From: Gemmatimonadota bacterium
GTDB lineage: Bacteria > Gemmatimonadota > Gemmatimonadetes > Palauibacterales > KS3-K002
Assembly: GCA_020344215.1 (NCBI GenBank)
Contig: CP070815.1
Location: 4,354,040-4,418,039, forward strand
Reading direction: 5' to 3'
DNA length: 64,000 nt
The notes beneath the pieces were generated by a model. That model was not told where the DNA came from. It did not search any database and was given only the letters and a program-made list of their open reading frames with translations. Both the position numbers and the translations under genes were made by a program. Within the stretch, counting starts at the first letter, position 1. Each line of letters opens with the position of its first letter. Of this stretch, positions 63,163 to 64,000 are shown one piece after another.

Positions 63163-63955
63163 GTTCGCTCGCCTCGATGAAGGCGACGAGCCTATCGACC
63201 TCTTCGGTCAACTCGCCTTGCGAGTGGATCTCCTCGATCGCCTGGCTGAGGTTCATCTCGGAGCTGAAGAGGGTCCTGTATGCCCGCTTCAGAGCCAGTC
63301 GGGTCTCCTTTGTGAGACCGCGGCGTTCCAGCCCCACGCTGTTCAAGCCGTAGAGCGCGCACGGGCTCCCTGCCGCCCGCGTATACGGCGGAATGTCTTT
63401 CGAGACCCGCGACGCACCACCAACGAACGCGTGTGTGCCGATGCGGACGAACTGATGGATAGCAGTAAGGCCGCCGATGGTGGCCCAATCCTCGATGACT
63501 ACGTGTCCGCCCATCTGAACGGCGTTAGCGATGATCACGTGATCACCGATGCGCGAATCGTGGGGCACATGAGAGTAGGCCATCAGCAAACAGCCGCTCC
63601 CCACGACGCTCGAGCCTGAAGCGCGGGTCCCGCGGTTCAGCGTGGCGAACTCGCGTATCGTTGTGCGGTCGCCCACGATGAGCAGCGTTTCCTCGCCCTC
63701 GTACTTGAGGTCCTGCGGGTCGGTACCCAGCACCGCTCCCTTGGCGATGAAACACTCGCGTCCGATCCGCGTATCCTTCTCGATATAGGCGTGGGGACCC
63801 ACGACCGTCCCGTCGTCGATCTGCACGTTCGGCCCGATTATCGCGTAGGGGCCGACCTGCACGCCATCCGCCAACTCGGCTCCCGGATCGACTATCGCCG
63901 TCGCATGAATCCGTGGGGGCGTCTGTCCCTTATCAGCCATCGTCGGTGTTGTCAT
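63146..63955 (-). CDS. lpxA: acyl-[ACP]-UDP-N-acetylglucosamine O-acyltransferase
   Basis: First lipid A enzyme, adding a 3-hydroxyacyl chain to UDP-GlcNAc or its 3-amino analogue. It has 269 residues. Left-handed beta-helix hexapeptides (IVGDRTTIREFATLNRGT) span most of the protein. Catalytic H132 lies in MAYSHVPHDSRIG (equivalent to E. coli H125); the loop AIHQFVRIGTHAFVGGASRV sets chain length. The start ATG 63955 overlaps the preceding stop (ATGA); an in-frame ATG five codons later is possible. Confidence 0.95.
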   Translation of the reverse strand: MTTPTMADKGQTPPRIHATAIVDPGAELADGVQVGPYAIIGPNVQIDDGTVVGPHAYIEKDTRIGRECFIAKGAVLGTDPQDLKYEGEETLLIVGDRTTIREFATLNRGTRASGSSVVGSGCLLMAYSHVPHDSRIGDHVIIANAVQMGGHVVIEDWATIGGLTAIHQFVRIGTHAFVGGASRVSKDIPPYTRAAGSPCALYGLNSVGLERRGLTKETRLALKRAYRTLFSSEMNLSQAIEEIHSQGELTEEVDRLVAFIEASERGVTV

Positions 63956-64000
63956 CGGTCCACCACCTGTGCCATCATCTCCGCCTCCGCCACAATCTCG
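63952..64000 (-). CDS. fabZ: C-terminal end of FabZ or an LpxC-FabZ fusion (partial)
   Basis: The last 15 residues visible, EIVAEAEMMAQVVDR, followed by TGA, match the end of 3-hydroxyacyl-ACP dehydratase FabZ (pattern VAEAEIMAMVVD). It overlaps lpxA by 3 bases. In several phyla this position is occupied by a bifunctional LpxC-FabZ protein; the window edge prevents deciding. Confidence 0.7.
   Translation of the reverse strand, partial: EIVAEAEMMAQVVDR

Overview
The window is a dense, GC-rich piece of a Gram-negative (diderm) bacterial chromosome. It carries Kdo, heptose, lipid A and Lpt-transport genes, a beta-barrel outer-membrane protein and lipoproteins, so the host makes lipopolysaccharide. 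The gene set and order (nuoM-nuoN, sucCD-ndk, DUF177-rpmF-plsX-fab, lpt-rpoN, bshC, larC-der-plsY-gpsA) suggest Gemmatimonadota or a related phylum. That placement is inferred from gene content only. There are no rRNA or tRNA genes, CRISPR arrays, transposases or prophage genes that I can see.

Layout: every gene from 1 to about 40.7 kb reads on the + strand, and every gene from 40.7 kb to the end reads on the - strand, so the halves converge at 40.7 kb. Positions 1-9 kb hold the end of the complex I operon (nuoL tail, nuoM, nuoN), a phosphohexomutase, a carbamate kinase, succinyl-CoA synthetase (sucCD), an unusual PTS-EIIA/CBS fusion and ndk. Positions 9-16 kb hold the DUF177-rpmF pair and a complete type II fatty-acid initiation and elongation cluster (plsX, fabH, fabD, fabG, acpP, fabF), then ispF. 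Positions 16-19.2 kb hold a DedA protein, a Xer recombinase and an exported barrel protein with a bactofilin-like segment.

A near-consensus sigma-70 promoter at 19,202 begins a run of 18 almost gapless genes ending at 39,283: kdsB, pyrG, kdsA, kdsC, kdsD, lptC, lptA, lptB (with an extra N-terminal domain), rpoN, then a cell-envelope glycan block (two GT2 polyprenyl-phosphate-type transferases, GT39, wecB, GT4, YfhO-like, a YbhN-like flippase) and the heptose genes gmhB and hldE kinase. After it comes a 560-bp non-coding stretch with several nested inverted repeats, then a small beta-propeller lipoprotein gene altered by a 14-bp tandem duplication.

The - strand half, read from the right, starts with the lipid A block (end of fabZ, lpxA, a Gfo/Idh oxidoreductase, a tiny membrane ORF, lpxB, a DUF374 acyltransferase, lpxK) and runs directly into nadB, rlmH, a methyltransferase, bshC, a small coiled-coil protein, murJ and uvrC. 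Further left come gltX, thrC, larC, der, plsY, gpsA, a MerR-type regulator, pcm, a YqaA/DedA protein, an acidic Pro/Glu/Ala-rich protein and a YfgM-like TPR protein. Lipid A assembly, Kdo supply, LPS export and core/O-chain sugars are therefore all encoded here, in two oppositely oriented operons.

Most noteworthy: the LptB N-terminal fusion, the EIIA-CBS fusion, the bactofilin-like barrel protein, the single promoter for a 20-kb LPS/rpoN operon, the structured intergenic region at 39.3-39.8 kb, the frameshifting duplication at 40.47 kb, and a GnnA-like oxidoreductase between lpxA and lpxB. No single previously undescribed defence or mobile system is evident.
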